In this document: positions 31,501-44,700 of the stretch, one piece after another
How the letters are laid out: every line of letters starts with the position of its first letter
How positions within the stretch are numbered: the stretch's first letter is position 1
NCBI GenBank assembly: GCA_023052935.1
Contig: CM041292.1
Location: 199,694,299 to 199,758,298 of the forward strand
Length of the DNA stretch: 64,000 bases
From: Piezodorus guildinii
Taxonomy: Eukaryota; Arthropoda; Insecta; Hemiptera; Pentatomidae
Direction: 5' to 3'
Translations under genes and position numbers: made by a program
The notes under the pieces: generated by a model
Databases searched by the model: none
Told to the model about the DNA's origin: nothing
What the model saw: the letters and a program-made list of their open reading frames with translations, nothing else

Positions 31501-34500
31501 TCTCCCTAGAACTAGGCTTAAATGCTTTTAAATACTCGAAACTATCATTTTGTTTGTTTTTTGGACAGAAAGAAATGTGGCAATCGTCCAAACACATTTT
31601 TTTTTTTCAGAATCTCTCTTAATTTAGTCTTTTTAAAGTTTCCTGAATTCAAAAATAGCAAGTGATTAAAATAAATGCTGTTCAGTATTATTTCCTGTTT
31701 TGGCAAAATCTTTCTATTCTTATAGCCCCTTAATATGAGCTGTGTTTACCGCAAAATTAAGACTGTTTTGTTCTTTTTTCTATCGTTTCGTAATCGTTTT
31801 CTATAAATATAGAATCGATTATTTTTTTAAAGGTAGTAATACAATCCGAAAGATTACAGTTCATTGAAAAGCTGATGAAACAAAGAGGTTGTTCATTAGA
31901 AGCGAGAAAGAGCGAAACGGTAATGGCCAATTTGATAAAATTAACGAGGTTGGCCAAGTCCCAACTGTGAAAGGAATGTGTCGCGCCAGCTAATCTAATC
32001 TACAACTGGTTAAACAATCGTCTGCAGCGCTGTCTGTATGTTTAATGTGACACTTTGCAGTTTGCGCTAAAGCCTTTGCTAAGTGTGGCAATTCAAACGG
32101 ATTCCAATTAAAACAAAAGGTCTAGATGGTGTCAACATATATCTGGACGATATAACAGTCAATGGAAGAGACCAGAACGAACACGACCAATACTTGAAGA
32201 AATTCTTAGAAGTCTGCAAGAAATACAATTTAACAATTAACATCCATCTAAACAAGCGCCTTACTTGGAATCCTCACACTAGACTGAAACGACAAGAAAC
32301 TGCCCGCAGATACCGCTTACTACAACACTTACTAGACAAACGATCAAAACTCTCTATTTACTACAAAAACCTCATTTACATCACGATTATCCGACCTATT
32401 TGGACCTATGGCATTGAGCTATGGGGGTCCACTAAACTATCAAACTCTTACCGCATCCAATCCTTGCAATAAAAAATCCTACGAAAAATCCTCAATGCTC
32501 CTTACTTTGTATCTAATAAACTCATCCATAGAGACCTAAATATCCCACTGGTTGCAGACTTGGCCCGCGATAGATACACCTCCTTTAATTCCAAACTACC
32601 TGCCCACTCAAACCCGCTTGTCCGTAACCTCTCAGCTACATCTATTCCCGGTAATCTTCCGAGGCACCTAAAAAGACGATGGCCTTGAGACCTGCTCATG
32701 AAATAAATTTTGAAGTACTACCACGGGGTAAATTCTTTAAATGTCTATTCATGCCTGTTATTGTAATTCAGCCATTTTACTTATTGTATTTGTATATACA
32801 GTTGTAAAAAACAATATAATATATTATAAAAAAAACAATTAAAAACAAAAGTCGAAATTTAATTTAAAGTCCAATTAAATTCTTGGTTTTCTGATTGAAA
32901 ATAACATAAACAACAACCTACGACCCGATCCCGACAGTCTCAGGCAGAATTTTTTTTTTTTTTTACCAATGTTAATGTCTTACAGTGTTTATGATGGCAT
33001 ATTAGTAGTCTTTAGTATCTGAGGATTTGGTTAACCCATTTTCCTTTGCCCTAGAAAATTAAAAGTTTATAAACATTATATTTTGGGGAGCAATGGTAGC
33101 GAGACTCGGTCTCACTCTGAACAAAAACAAGACCAAATGTATGAAGGTAGATAGATACGTGGTGAAACGATTGTAGGATTCTTTATTTATTTACCACCAT
33201 TTTATGCTGCAATGGCTGATCGGACGATGCTACGGTGGGAGTCCTAAATTTAGCCTATCCAGGTTTAATGAGGATAGAGATCTTTAACGAGTACCTGACA
33301 TCGCACAGGCTCGGGAATGTCTTTTTACGCCCCTTCTCTGGGGGGGCATAACTAAGGTTTTTTACTCCCATTTAAATTTCCTAGCCTGTCAGGTTTGGAC
33401 CCCACGACCTTGGACATAGAAAGCTGTTATGCTTGCCACTACGCGACAGGTGACCTTATGAAACAATTGTATATTCAGGCATAGGGAAATGTACCTTCCA
33501 ACGAGTGGAGGAATTTGTTTATCTGGGTACTTAGACAAACTACAACTGTGTTATGCGACCTGAGATATACCGAAACATATTGAAGTCTGATAGATGCTTT
33601 TTCGAACTTCAGAAGCACATGAAAAGAAAATCGATTTTCAGAAAAACAAATCTCCGCTTGCACTTAACTCATATAACTGCTTCCTTTGAAAAGTCCCTTA
33701 TCATACGAGCTATCACACATAGGAACTCTTTATCGATAGAAATTAATAAATAAGACTAACTTAGGGCTCGAAATGTGGGACTATATAACGATCTAAAAGG
33801 TGCTACTGAGATATGAACACAGATATTTGGCCTAGTCTGTGCCAATCAAGAGTAGAGGCAGAACATCATATGGCTTCTACGTTACCTCGATATCCTTCCT
33901 ACCTCACTTTTCAGAACCACCACATCCCAAATGGACATAATTTCAACCTTTGCTAATTATACACCGCATTCTTTGAATTGGTATTTATAAATAATATAAC
34001 AAAAATATTCCAAAGATCGTACCTCATATTTGCGGAGTTCATTCTCGAAGGAGTTGGTGAAGTTAGAACCCGAGTCATTATGAAGAAGGAGAACTTGCTC
34101 TAGGAAGTTCTGCCTGCTGGTCCTCACCAAAAGGCCTGCCTCGGTCAACCTTGCGATCTCCGAGGGATATTCTAGCTCCCGAAACACCTGTTGGCAACAT
34201 TGGCATTTTTAAAATCTAAAATTATAATGTATTATTAGTTTATAATAAATAATCATGATTGTTTAATTATAATATTATTTTTAACTATCCCTAGTTAATT
34301 AAAATAATGGAATGGAAATGGAAAAGTACAACCTGAAATATCCCACAGGACAGGAAAAGCGAATTCTATATCCACAGTAATAGGGAAGAGAGAGGTCAAT
34401 AAAGACGTCAATTCACATATTTAAGGCCGCAATGGAGCGGTATAACAACGGCAGAAATAAAATACTTGCGCAAAGGTTCTAAAACCCGCAGGATTGGATT

Positions 34501-37500
34501 AGAAATGAAACAATCAGGGAAGAACTAAACATTCCTGCAATGAAGGAGACTCTGGAGAAGAGACAGTTAGGGTGGTGTGGGCATGTGTGTAGGATGAGCC
34601 AGGATTGTGACCCACGCAAATTTGTGGAGGCAAAACCAATAGGCACTAAACCTAGAGGAAGATCAAAGCTTAGCTACAATGCTACATTTCTAAGGTGGGA
34701 CAAGAAGAGGAAAGACATTCCAGGAGAAGAAGATTCACGCAAGAGACAGAGATAGATGGAGATACTGGGTTGGACTATCTCCACGCTGAAAGTTACAAGG
34801 AGGAAGCTAAAGAAAATAAGAAAAAAAAAAACACTGCAGGTTATTACATAAAGGCTTATTATTTCTAGATTACTATATTAGAGTGTACACATGTTTATTG
34901 CTGTTTAAAGGAAATTCTCAAATAAAATAAATAAATCAAATAAAAGCGATAAATCAATTAAAGCTAAATGACCCATCGCCACTGCTAAACTCAAAACGCA
35001 TCTCTTTGCATAAACATATATCTCTGCTATTTTTAACAGATTTCAATAATTCTTTTTTTTGTTCTGTAGGGAATTCAATTCTCATAATTTATAATAAATA
35101 CATAATTTTGTTTATCGCCGAGGCTTGCTTTTGAAAATCTATTTTTTCTATCTTCAATAATAACAGGATTATTACATCTCTTATTATTTGTGACTTAATT
35201 CCTCTACACAGCCAAACCAGAATTCCCCTATTTCCACAGCTCCTCCTACATGCTCTCCTGTGTTAAGATTGCAGAGCATATACTTTAGTTTATTTTTAGT
35301 CCTAGTTCAGCAGCTGCTTTTTGGAGATTCATAAAGGCACTCTTCATGCTGGAAAAACTGCGTCTAATAATATCCAGATCATCAGCGTAGGCTAAAATTT
35401 GGCATGATTAGTTGAAAATCGTTCCTCCTATCTGGATTCCCGAGTTTCTGATTGCGCGTTCCAAAGCAATATTGAATAACAGGTATGCTAGCCTCACCTT
35501 GTCTGAGGCCCTTATGACAGTGAAAAAACTCAGATGTGGCTCCAGCCACTCTCATTGAGCACTGAGTATCCTTCATTGTCATCCTTACAAGGCGGACTAA
35601 TTTTGGAGGGATACCGAGAGCGATCATTCCTTCATACAGTTTCTTCCCGGATCACGCTGTCATAGGCAGTTTGGAAATCCGCGAAGAGATGGTGAGTCTG
35701 GATGTTGTAATCAGCCACTCTCTCCATTATTATCTTAACTGAAAATATCTGGTCTGTTGTGCCTTGGCCCTTTCTATAGCCTGCTTGATATTGGCCTATT
35801 CTGCTTTCAACAAATGGAAGGATTCTATGGAAGATAATGTTAGAAAATATCTTATAGGAAGACGACAGAAGGGATATTCTTCTATAGTTTTCGCAGTTAA
35901 AAGGATCCCCTTTCTTATGAATAGGACAAATTATAGTTTTGTACCATTCATCGGGAATGCACACTTCTACCCAGATGTCCAGAATCAGGTTTTGCATAAA
36001 TTTATTTGTTGCTTCTCCTCCGTATTTTTAAAATTCAGTCGGTATTTCATCAACCCCTGGGGCCTTGCTATTCCTCATCCGACTAATGGCATCCTGCACG
36101 TCATCTTCATCTGGAGGCTCCAACTCATCACTACTTATATTGATCTCTCTGGACGATTCTTCTCCAATAGAGACTCCATTCAAATGGTTCTCAAAGTGAT
36201 TTTTCCACCTTTCTAATATTTACACTTTATTGAGGCAAAAAAAAAAGAAAATAAAGATCTTAAAATGGGTGGATTTTGTACATCTTGATATAAGCTATGT
36301 AATTAAAAAAATAAAAAATACAATTCATCTATTGTATTGGGTTTTATTTTCGAGCTAAACATACTGGTTATTAACGGCAATGGTTAATTATATTTTTAGT
36401 CATATTGAATGAGAATTTAATTGTATGTTAATTGTGATTAATCACATCTACGATGAAAAATGTTAAACAGTCTAATTGAGCCTGGCAGTTGCCCAAGAAC
36501 ACTCATGTTTCTTGGAGTTTGAAGGAATTTTTACTACATGAGAAAAACCCCTGTATATTTCCATCAACAATGAACCATTAATTTTAGCTAAAACATTTAT
36601 ATAGTCATTTTTTAAGATCTTTTGAAAAGAAAAGTGCTTTAATTTTTTATTGAATATTGCTTTCAATCATGATAATAATTTTTGAAATATTCTCAAATAA
36701 CTAAAACATTTTTTTGATTCTACCCCTTCCTTCTACAAAACCCGACGCGGAAAACTCTGGGACTTTTTACCACTTAATAAGGGAAGGGTACCAAACAATT
36801 CCTGATAGGTTTCAGATTTTTTTTTTTTTTTTAATGTTTTGGTTTGCATGTTTTTACTTTCACACTTACTATAAATAGTAAGGGAAAGTATTGCGATCGT
36901 GAAAATTTTCGAATTCCAGTTTTCAACGGAAATACACAATTTAGGGTCCCGTGAGTCCAAATAACCAAGTCACTGTGTGTGTGTGTGGTAACTCCCGGGC
37001 GGAAACTGTAAGTCCTATGAAACTGAAATTTCGTATTTAGGACAAATATACGCCCGAGAAGTTACAAAACCTTTTTCATCAAAATGAGCTAACCAGAAGT
37101 ATAAAGTGGCCACTTTATACCATGCATTTTGAACCTTTTTCGATTTTCACAAAAACGGTTCCGACGATTTTGATTAAACTCGCTATATCGATGTAAAATT
37201 CAATGGACTTTAATATCATTTTGGTTTCATACTAATTAAAATAGTCTGATGAGGTGTAAATGCCGATATTTAAAATTTTCTTCCTCTGAAGTACCTTTAA
37301 TTTTGTTGATTCTATAAAAATAACTATATTATCTTGTTACCACTGATAAAAAACAGGTAAATCTATAAATTGAATGATTCGATACCCAACTAAAGGGAAA
37401 ACAGAAAACATATTTTTTTAATGCAATTTTTCGTTTTTGAACATAAGAGCAGTAATATACATTTATGATATACCGTTGGAAAGCTAAAGATTTTTGAATA

Positions 37501-40500
37501 AATATTATCTCATACACAAGCTTTTAAAAGTTAACAAAGTGTGATGAAATGAAGACAAAACTAACTGATTATTTTAGATAATAATATAATAATTTTTTTA
37601 ATAAAACTCATCTTTCTATAAAGATTCAATTTAATTAATTCTTCTATAGTTTCACGGATTTTTATCTCTAACTGTATTTGAAAATTCTTTCATTGATTTT
37701 AAAAATGGAAGTAAGTGAAAGTCGTGTGTTGCCCGCACCAGATTTTTTACCTGATTGTACTGTAGTACGTAGACAATCCATAGATGCTTGATTATTAAAT
37801 TATATCAAACCGAAAAAAAGGACGAAACAAAGTCCTAAAGTGGAATATTTTCTCTGTTTTTATTATTTTTTATTATTTTTTTTTTTTTGTGTGTGCAAAC
37901 ATTGGTGTATTTAAAAGTAAAAATGATATTGGATGTTGATTTGACTCACCTATAAGATGTATGTGAAAAAGTATTGATTTAGAGTTTAATGATGCATTAA
38001 ATACAAATTAAAAGAAATATTTTGAAAACAAACTTTAATAGTTATGTTGAAACTACGTTATACTTATTTTTATTTCCAAAGAAATTCTATAAATTTCAAG
38101 AAGCCGTAGGATTCTACAGTATTAATATTTTTTTTTTTAAATATTTCGATGAGATGTTATGGAAAGATTGCATTTGATCATTTAACCTTTGAATAGATCT
38201 GACATATTTACAAAGGCCCGTAAAAACAGATATATGGATGGAGCGTCCAAAAGTGTTTTCGTTTCATTCGAACCTTGGCTGGCGTCCAGTATTGCTTTCC
38301 GAACTGAACATTCCAGCTAGCCATATCATCTTACCGATCAAAAGTTTAATATTTTTAATAATCATTAAATAATCTGGTGCATGCATCACCACTTATTTAA
38401 CATGTAAAATAAGTTTTATTAGTTTCCATTTGGTAGCTACTGTAATAATAAATTCTATCATTGGTTATAAGATGGGTTTAACTCATTGTTGACAACTTTC
38501 TTAATATTGAAATGGTTAAAACTTTTGATCTTGACGAATATTTATATTCAAAACAAAGGACAAGGCTATTTCTGATCCATGAGCATTCGCAGAAGATATC
38601 TACACCCTTAGATAGTCTCATGGAACAATAAACCTTTTTCACTGAAATACTCTTTTCTACCTAAAATATTTTAAAAATATTAATATTGAATGATGACATA
38701 TTTGCTATTAAACATTTCACTTCTACAGGTTTTCATCCTCCCTCTAATCTCTTACTATATGTACTCCCAGGTACGTAAGACTCTGCATTCCTGCAAAAAC
38801 ACTAGTTCACGTCACACCAATGGAGAACAACTAAAAACCGTTCTCTTAATATTGGGTTGTGTCACATGAAATGTCCGTTTTCAAGGTAGAGATTTTTTAT
38901 TAAAAATACGATATGAAAACAAGATAATTTTATTCGAAGTATTTACCTTCTTTTTCTACACATTTTTCCCAACGTGACACCAACTTTTTTTATCCCCGAA
39001 CTGAAAAACTCTGAGCTTTGAAGTAAAACAAAATCTAAAAACGCACTTTTCACTTGATCATAATTTTCAAAACGTTTTCCTTTGACGAAGTTGTTTAAAT
39101 TCCTGAACAGGTGGTAATCTGTTGGAGACAAGTCGGGAGAATATGGTGGGTGCGGAAGAACTTCGTAGCCCAGTTCTTTCAATTTTTGCACGGCATGTTT
39201 TGAAACATGGGGTCTTGCTGCCACTCAGTGAGATCATGAGGTACCCATGTATCGAGCTTTTTTACTTTCCCAATACACTTTAAATGTCTGGAAACGGTAG
39301 ATGCACTTGCATTTAATTGTGCTGAGAGTCCTTTTACTGTTTGGTAGGGGTTTCTTTCAACTGTATGTTTGAGGACATCGTTGTCTATTACGGACGGAGG
39401 TCTTCCACCGGGCAAGTTTTCCATGTTAGCGAAAACGGCGGTCCGTTCATTAAAACTCTCTTCCCCTAACGCCTTGCAAATATTTCTAGCCTCAGCTGCT
39501 GAATGGCCGAATTTAAACTCGTACAAAAATATAACTCGAAAATCGCATGTTTCCATGTTCATATTTGGGTTATTGGTATTATATACTAAAAAGTGGGTAA
39601 TTGATTGGGAAGCTAATGTTTATAATACAAAGGTAGAGGATTAGTAACTGTTTACTTTAAATATGTAAACATTCGGAAGAAAACAACAGAGACCTGCAAA
39701 ATCCTTTATGTATTTCAGAAACTATAAAAACGGACATTTCAGGTGAAGCAACCTAATAGTCAAACATATAGCACACGGCATGGTTTCGAAAGAAGAGAGA
39801 AATGTTTTATATAATGGCAGTGCTGCCAAAAACATGGTCAGAACACAACATGCTTCTCAATCCACACTGGACAAAAAAACAAAAACAAGTCTCTCCCGTG
39901 AAGGGCCTTGGGCTCAGTACATATAGAGATTCGTACTGTTTCTTGGCCAATGGCAGTGTAATGAGGAGCCGCACAGTGACAGTTAGGTTATGCTGATATA
40001 CAACGCTTATGTTTAGAACATAAAACGATGTTATTGTATAATTTTGAAGTTGCTACATGGTAATGGTATGTTATTGTAAACTAGAGTGAATAAAATTGAT
40101 ATCTGACATAAAAATAATAATATTTTATTTACCATACACTGTGTAACACATTGTTATTTCAGGTGTCTTTCTTAGTATAACCTCATTGAACATAATGAAA
40201 ACTAAAATATATTGAGTAATCATCGATATGTTTACTTATTCGAGGATGTTTATTGTAAATTTGACCGAATAAAATCAGGATCTGGCAATAAATAATAACT
40301 TTCGTTGCACATAAACATAGTGGAAAGAGTAGCTGATTGGCCGAGAGCGAAGTAATATGTATTGTTTCTACTCTTTACCATAAATGTGTACAATAAAAAA
40401 AAAAAATCTGGTGCAAGCAACACACGACTTTCACTTACCTCCGTTTTTAAAATCGATTAAAGAATGTTCAAATACAGTAAGAGATAAAAATGAGAAAACC

Positions 40501-41678
40501 ATTAAAGAATTAATTAAATGAAATTTCTATAGAAACATTTGTTTTATTAAAAAATCTATTATATTATTATCGAAAATAATCAGTTAGTTTTATCGGCTTT
40601 CCATCACTCTCTATTAACTTTTAAAAGCTTGTGTATAAGATAATATTTTCTCTAAAACCTTTAGCTTTCCAACGGTATATAGCACATGTATATTACTGTT
40701 CTTATGTTAAAAACTAAAAATTGCGTTAAACAAATATTTTTTCTGTTTCCTCCTTCAGCTGGGTATTGAATTCATTCAATTTATATATTTACCTGTTTTT
40801 CATCAGTAGTAACAAGATAATATAGTTATTTTTATAGAATCAACAAAATTAAAGGTACTTTAGAGAAAGAAAATTTAAAATATCTTCATTTAAGCCCTGT
40901 CAGACCATTTTTATCAGAATAAAAACCTACATGATATTAAAGCCCATTAACTTTTACATCGATATTACGAACTTAATCAAAATCGTCTCAACCGTTTTCA
41001 AGAAAATCGAAAAAAGGTGCAAAATGTATAGTATAAAGTGGCTCTTCTGGTTAGCTCATTTTGATGAAAAAGGTTTTGTAACGTCTCCGGCGTGTATTTG
41101 TCTTAAATATGAAATTTCAGTTTCATAGGACTTACCGTTTCCGCTCGAGAGTTACCACACACAGACCTTTTTGCGGGACTTGGTTATTTGGACTCAAGGG
41201 ACCCTAAAATGTGTATTTCCGTTGAAAAAACTGGAATTCGAAAATTTTCAGGATCGCAATACTTTCCCTTACTATATATAGTAAGTGAAAGTAAAATGAA
41301 ATCTTCGCGAGCAAAGCCGCGAGGTACAGCTAGTCACTTGATAAGCGAAAGTAAGGACGTGGGAATTACAAAACAGAAGAATGAAAATCCTACAAATACA
41401 TGTCATGTTTATGAATGGCAATCATTTCTAAGAGTGATTCCAATGAAGCAGTAATTATAAGAGTATCAAGAGGGCATTGGATTACAATTAGTGAGGCAAG
41501 AAGATCGCCGAGGCCTGGGTCCACAGCCTGCCTTATCTTTATATATACTTTATCTTATCTAATTACTGCTCAATGAATCGTGTGATATTGGGCGTCTGTC
41601 TCCTTCTTACGGCGTGTATAACAAATGTCTGAAACCACGTCCTCCTAAAAATATCACGCTTTATAAATTGTATCCCAT

Positions 41679-41722
<44 letters not shown>

Positions 41723-44700
41723 TGCGCGCAACACACGACTTTCACTTACCTCCGTTATTTATATATCAATTTAAGAATTTTTAAACAAATTTAGAAAACA
41801 AAATAATTTTTTAAAGAATTATTTACATTGGATTTTAAAAGAAACGTATTTTATTAAATAATCTATTATTTTCACATACTATATATAGTAAGGGAAAGTA
41901 TTGCGATCGTGAAAATTTTCGAATTCCAGTTTTCAACGGAAAGTAACGTTTTAGGGTCCCCTGAGTCCAAATAACCAAGTCCCGCAAATAGGCCTGTCTG
42001 TGTGTGTGTGTGTGGTAACTAACTCCCGGGCAGAAACGGTAAGTACTATGAAACTGAAATTTCATATTTAAGACAACTATACGCCCGAGACGTGACAAAA
42101 CTTTTTTCATCAATATGAGCTTACCAGAAGAGGCACTTTATAACATACATTTTGCACCTTTTTTCGGTTTTTTTTAAAAACGGTTCCGACAATTTTGGTA
42201 AAACTCGCTATATCAATGTAAACTTTAATAGGCTTTAATATTAAGTAGGTTTTATTATGATTAAAATGGTCTGACAGGGCTTAAATGCCGATATTTTAAA
42301 TTTTCTTCCCCTTGAATTTTGTAGATTCTATAAAAATAATTATATCATATTTTTCGTACTTATAATAACCGGATAAATGTGTAATTTGAACGAATAAGAT
42401 ATTTTAATAAAAGAGAAAAGACAAAAAATATTTTTTTCTGCAATTTATGTGTTTTTGGACACAAAAAAATTAATATATACGTATAATATAGTGTTCGAAA
42501 GCTAAAGATTTTAGGAAAAATATTATCTTATACACAAGCTTTTAAAAGTTAATCGAGAGTGATGAAAAGCCGATAAAACTAACCGTTTATTTTAGATAAT
42601 AATGTAATAGATTTTTTAATAAAACACATATTTCCATAGAAATTCCATTTAATTAATTCTTTAATGGATTCACTATATCTCTTACTGTACTTGAAAATTC
42701 TTTAATCGATTTTAATAAAAGATGTAAGTGAAAGTCGTGTGTTGCCCGCACCAGATTTTTTTATTGTTATCTACGACAATCAGTTTGTTATCGGCTTTTC
42801 ATTACTCTTCGTCAACTTTTAAAATCGTATGTACAAGATAATACTTTTTCTAAATTCTTTGGCATTCCAAACGTATATTATACATGCATATTACTGCTCT
42901 TAAGTTCAAAAACGAAAAATTGCATTAAAAATATATCTTTTCAGTTATCTCCTTTAGTTAGATATCGAATTCGTTCACCTTATATATTTACCCGTTTTTT
43001 AGCAATGCTAATCGGATGATATGGCCAATTTTATAAGAACTACAAAATTAAAAGTACTTTAGGGGAACATTTTTTTTAAATGTCGGAATTTAAGCCCTGT
43101 CAGACTATTTCAATCAGAATGGAACCTACATGATATTAAAACCCATTAAATTTTACATCGATATAGCGAGTTTAATCAAAATCGTTATACCGTTTTTGAG
43201 AAAATCATGGCTGAGTTTGACGAAAAAGTTGCTTTAACATGTTATAGCAACTTTTTTCACCAAAATCATCTTACCAGAGGAGCCACTTTATACCATGCAT
43301 TTTGCTCCTATTCACGTTTTTCTCAAAAACGGCTCTAACGATTTCGATTAAACTCGCTATATCGATGGAAAATTAGACGGTCTTTGATCTCATATAGGTT
43401 ATATTTTGATTGAAATAGTCTGACTGGGCTTAAAAGCCAATACTTTAAATTTTCTTCTTCTATAGTACCTTTAAATCTGTACATTCTAAAAGATTAACCA
43501 TACCGTCTTAATGACATTGCTGAAGGATGGTTAAGTATTTATAATCTTAAATAACCTTTAATAATTTGATGACCAACTAAAGGATAAAAGAGAAAAACTA
43601 TTTCTATATGAAATTTTTGATTTTTTGATAATCAGAACAGTAATATAGACGTATAATATACCGTTGGAAAGAGAAAGATTTTAGAAAAAATATTATCTGA
43701 TACATAGAGTTGTAAAAGGTATATAAAGTGACGAATAGCGAATAAACTTATTACTGATTAACAATTTAATATAGTTATATTATTTCATCTAAATCTATGT
43801 TTCATACGAAAATAAATACACGTTTTATTAAAATCAACTTAAAATATTTATCTTTTAAAATAATATAACTTTATAAATTAAAGTTTTGAAATTGCTTTTA
43901 ATAATTGAGGTAAGTGAAAGTCGTGTGTTGGCCGCATCAGATTTTATTCTCTGTAATGGTTTACAAATCAATTTAAATTAAATATAATAACTAAATAGAC
44001 AAAATAATACAACTATTACAGGTGATAGAATTAAATTAAAAGTTGTTTAATAAATGTTGAAAGGTTAAAAAATATAACTGAACAAAAGTAACACTTAAAA
44101 CATAAGTATAACCAATGGTAACCTTCCATAACTCATATAAATAAATGTTTATTATAACAGTTGATCCTTATCACTGACTAAGAAAGCTTGCTACCGGGTA
44201 GGCCAGTATAATATCATATTATGTATATAATATCATATTGGACAGTTTGAGATGTTATAAAAACTCTGGTGCGGGCAACAAAAGACTTTCACTTACCTCC
44301 ATTTTTAAAATCAATGAAAGAATTTTCAAAAACAGTTAGTTAGTTAGTTAAATCGTCGGAACTGTTTTCGAGAAAATCGAAAAAATTATCTAACATTGTC
44401 ATAGAAGGTTCTGTTCTAATTAATTAATAATATTCCTGACCTACAAATATAACTTCATCCTCCGAACAACCCATTTTCCTCTGATGTGGAAACACTCAAC
44501 CATTATACTTTTCCTTAAACCGGGCAAACCTGTTAATCATACATCATCCTATAGACCAATCAGCTTGCTCCCTATACTTTCCAAATTATTTAAGAAAATC
44601 CTTCTGAAACGCATCCTACCGTTAATCCAACTCCACAAAATCCCATCTCACCAGTTCGGTTTCCGCTCAGGTCACTCCACTGTTCACCAAGGTCTTCGAG

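Larger units (their letters stand above)
28002..34022 (-). other. K2P intron 2
   Basis: About 6 kb. Holds LINE fragments, nested SINE-A copies, an HLR fragment and a Gypsy/LINE composite, listed separately. Between 29703 and 30934, and between 31020 and 32040, I see no recognisable feature. Confidence 0.8.

Noticed and set aside
35764..36216. 150-codon plus-strand frame
   Set aside because: It is antisense to a LINE reverse-transcriptase fragment whose motifs are clear on the minus strand.
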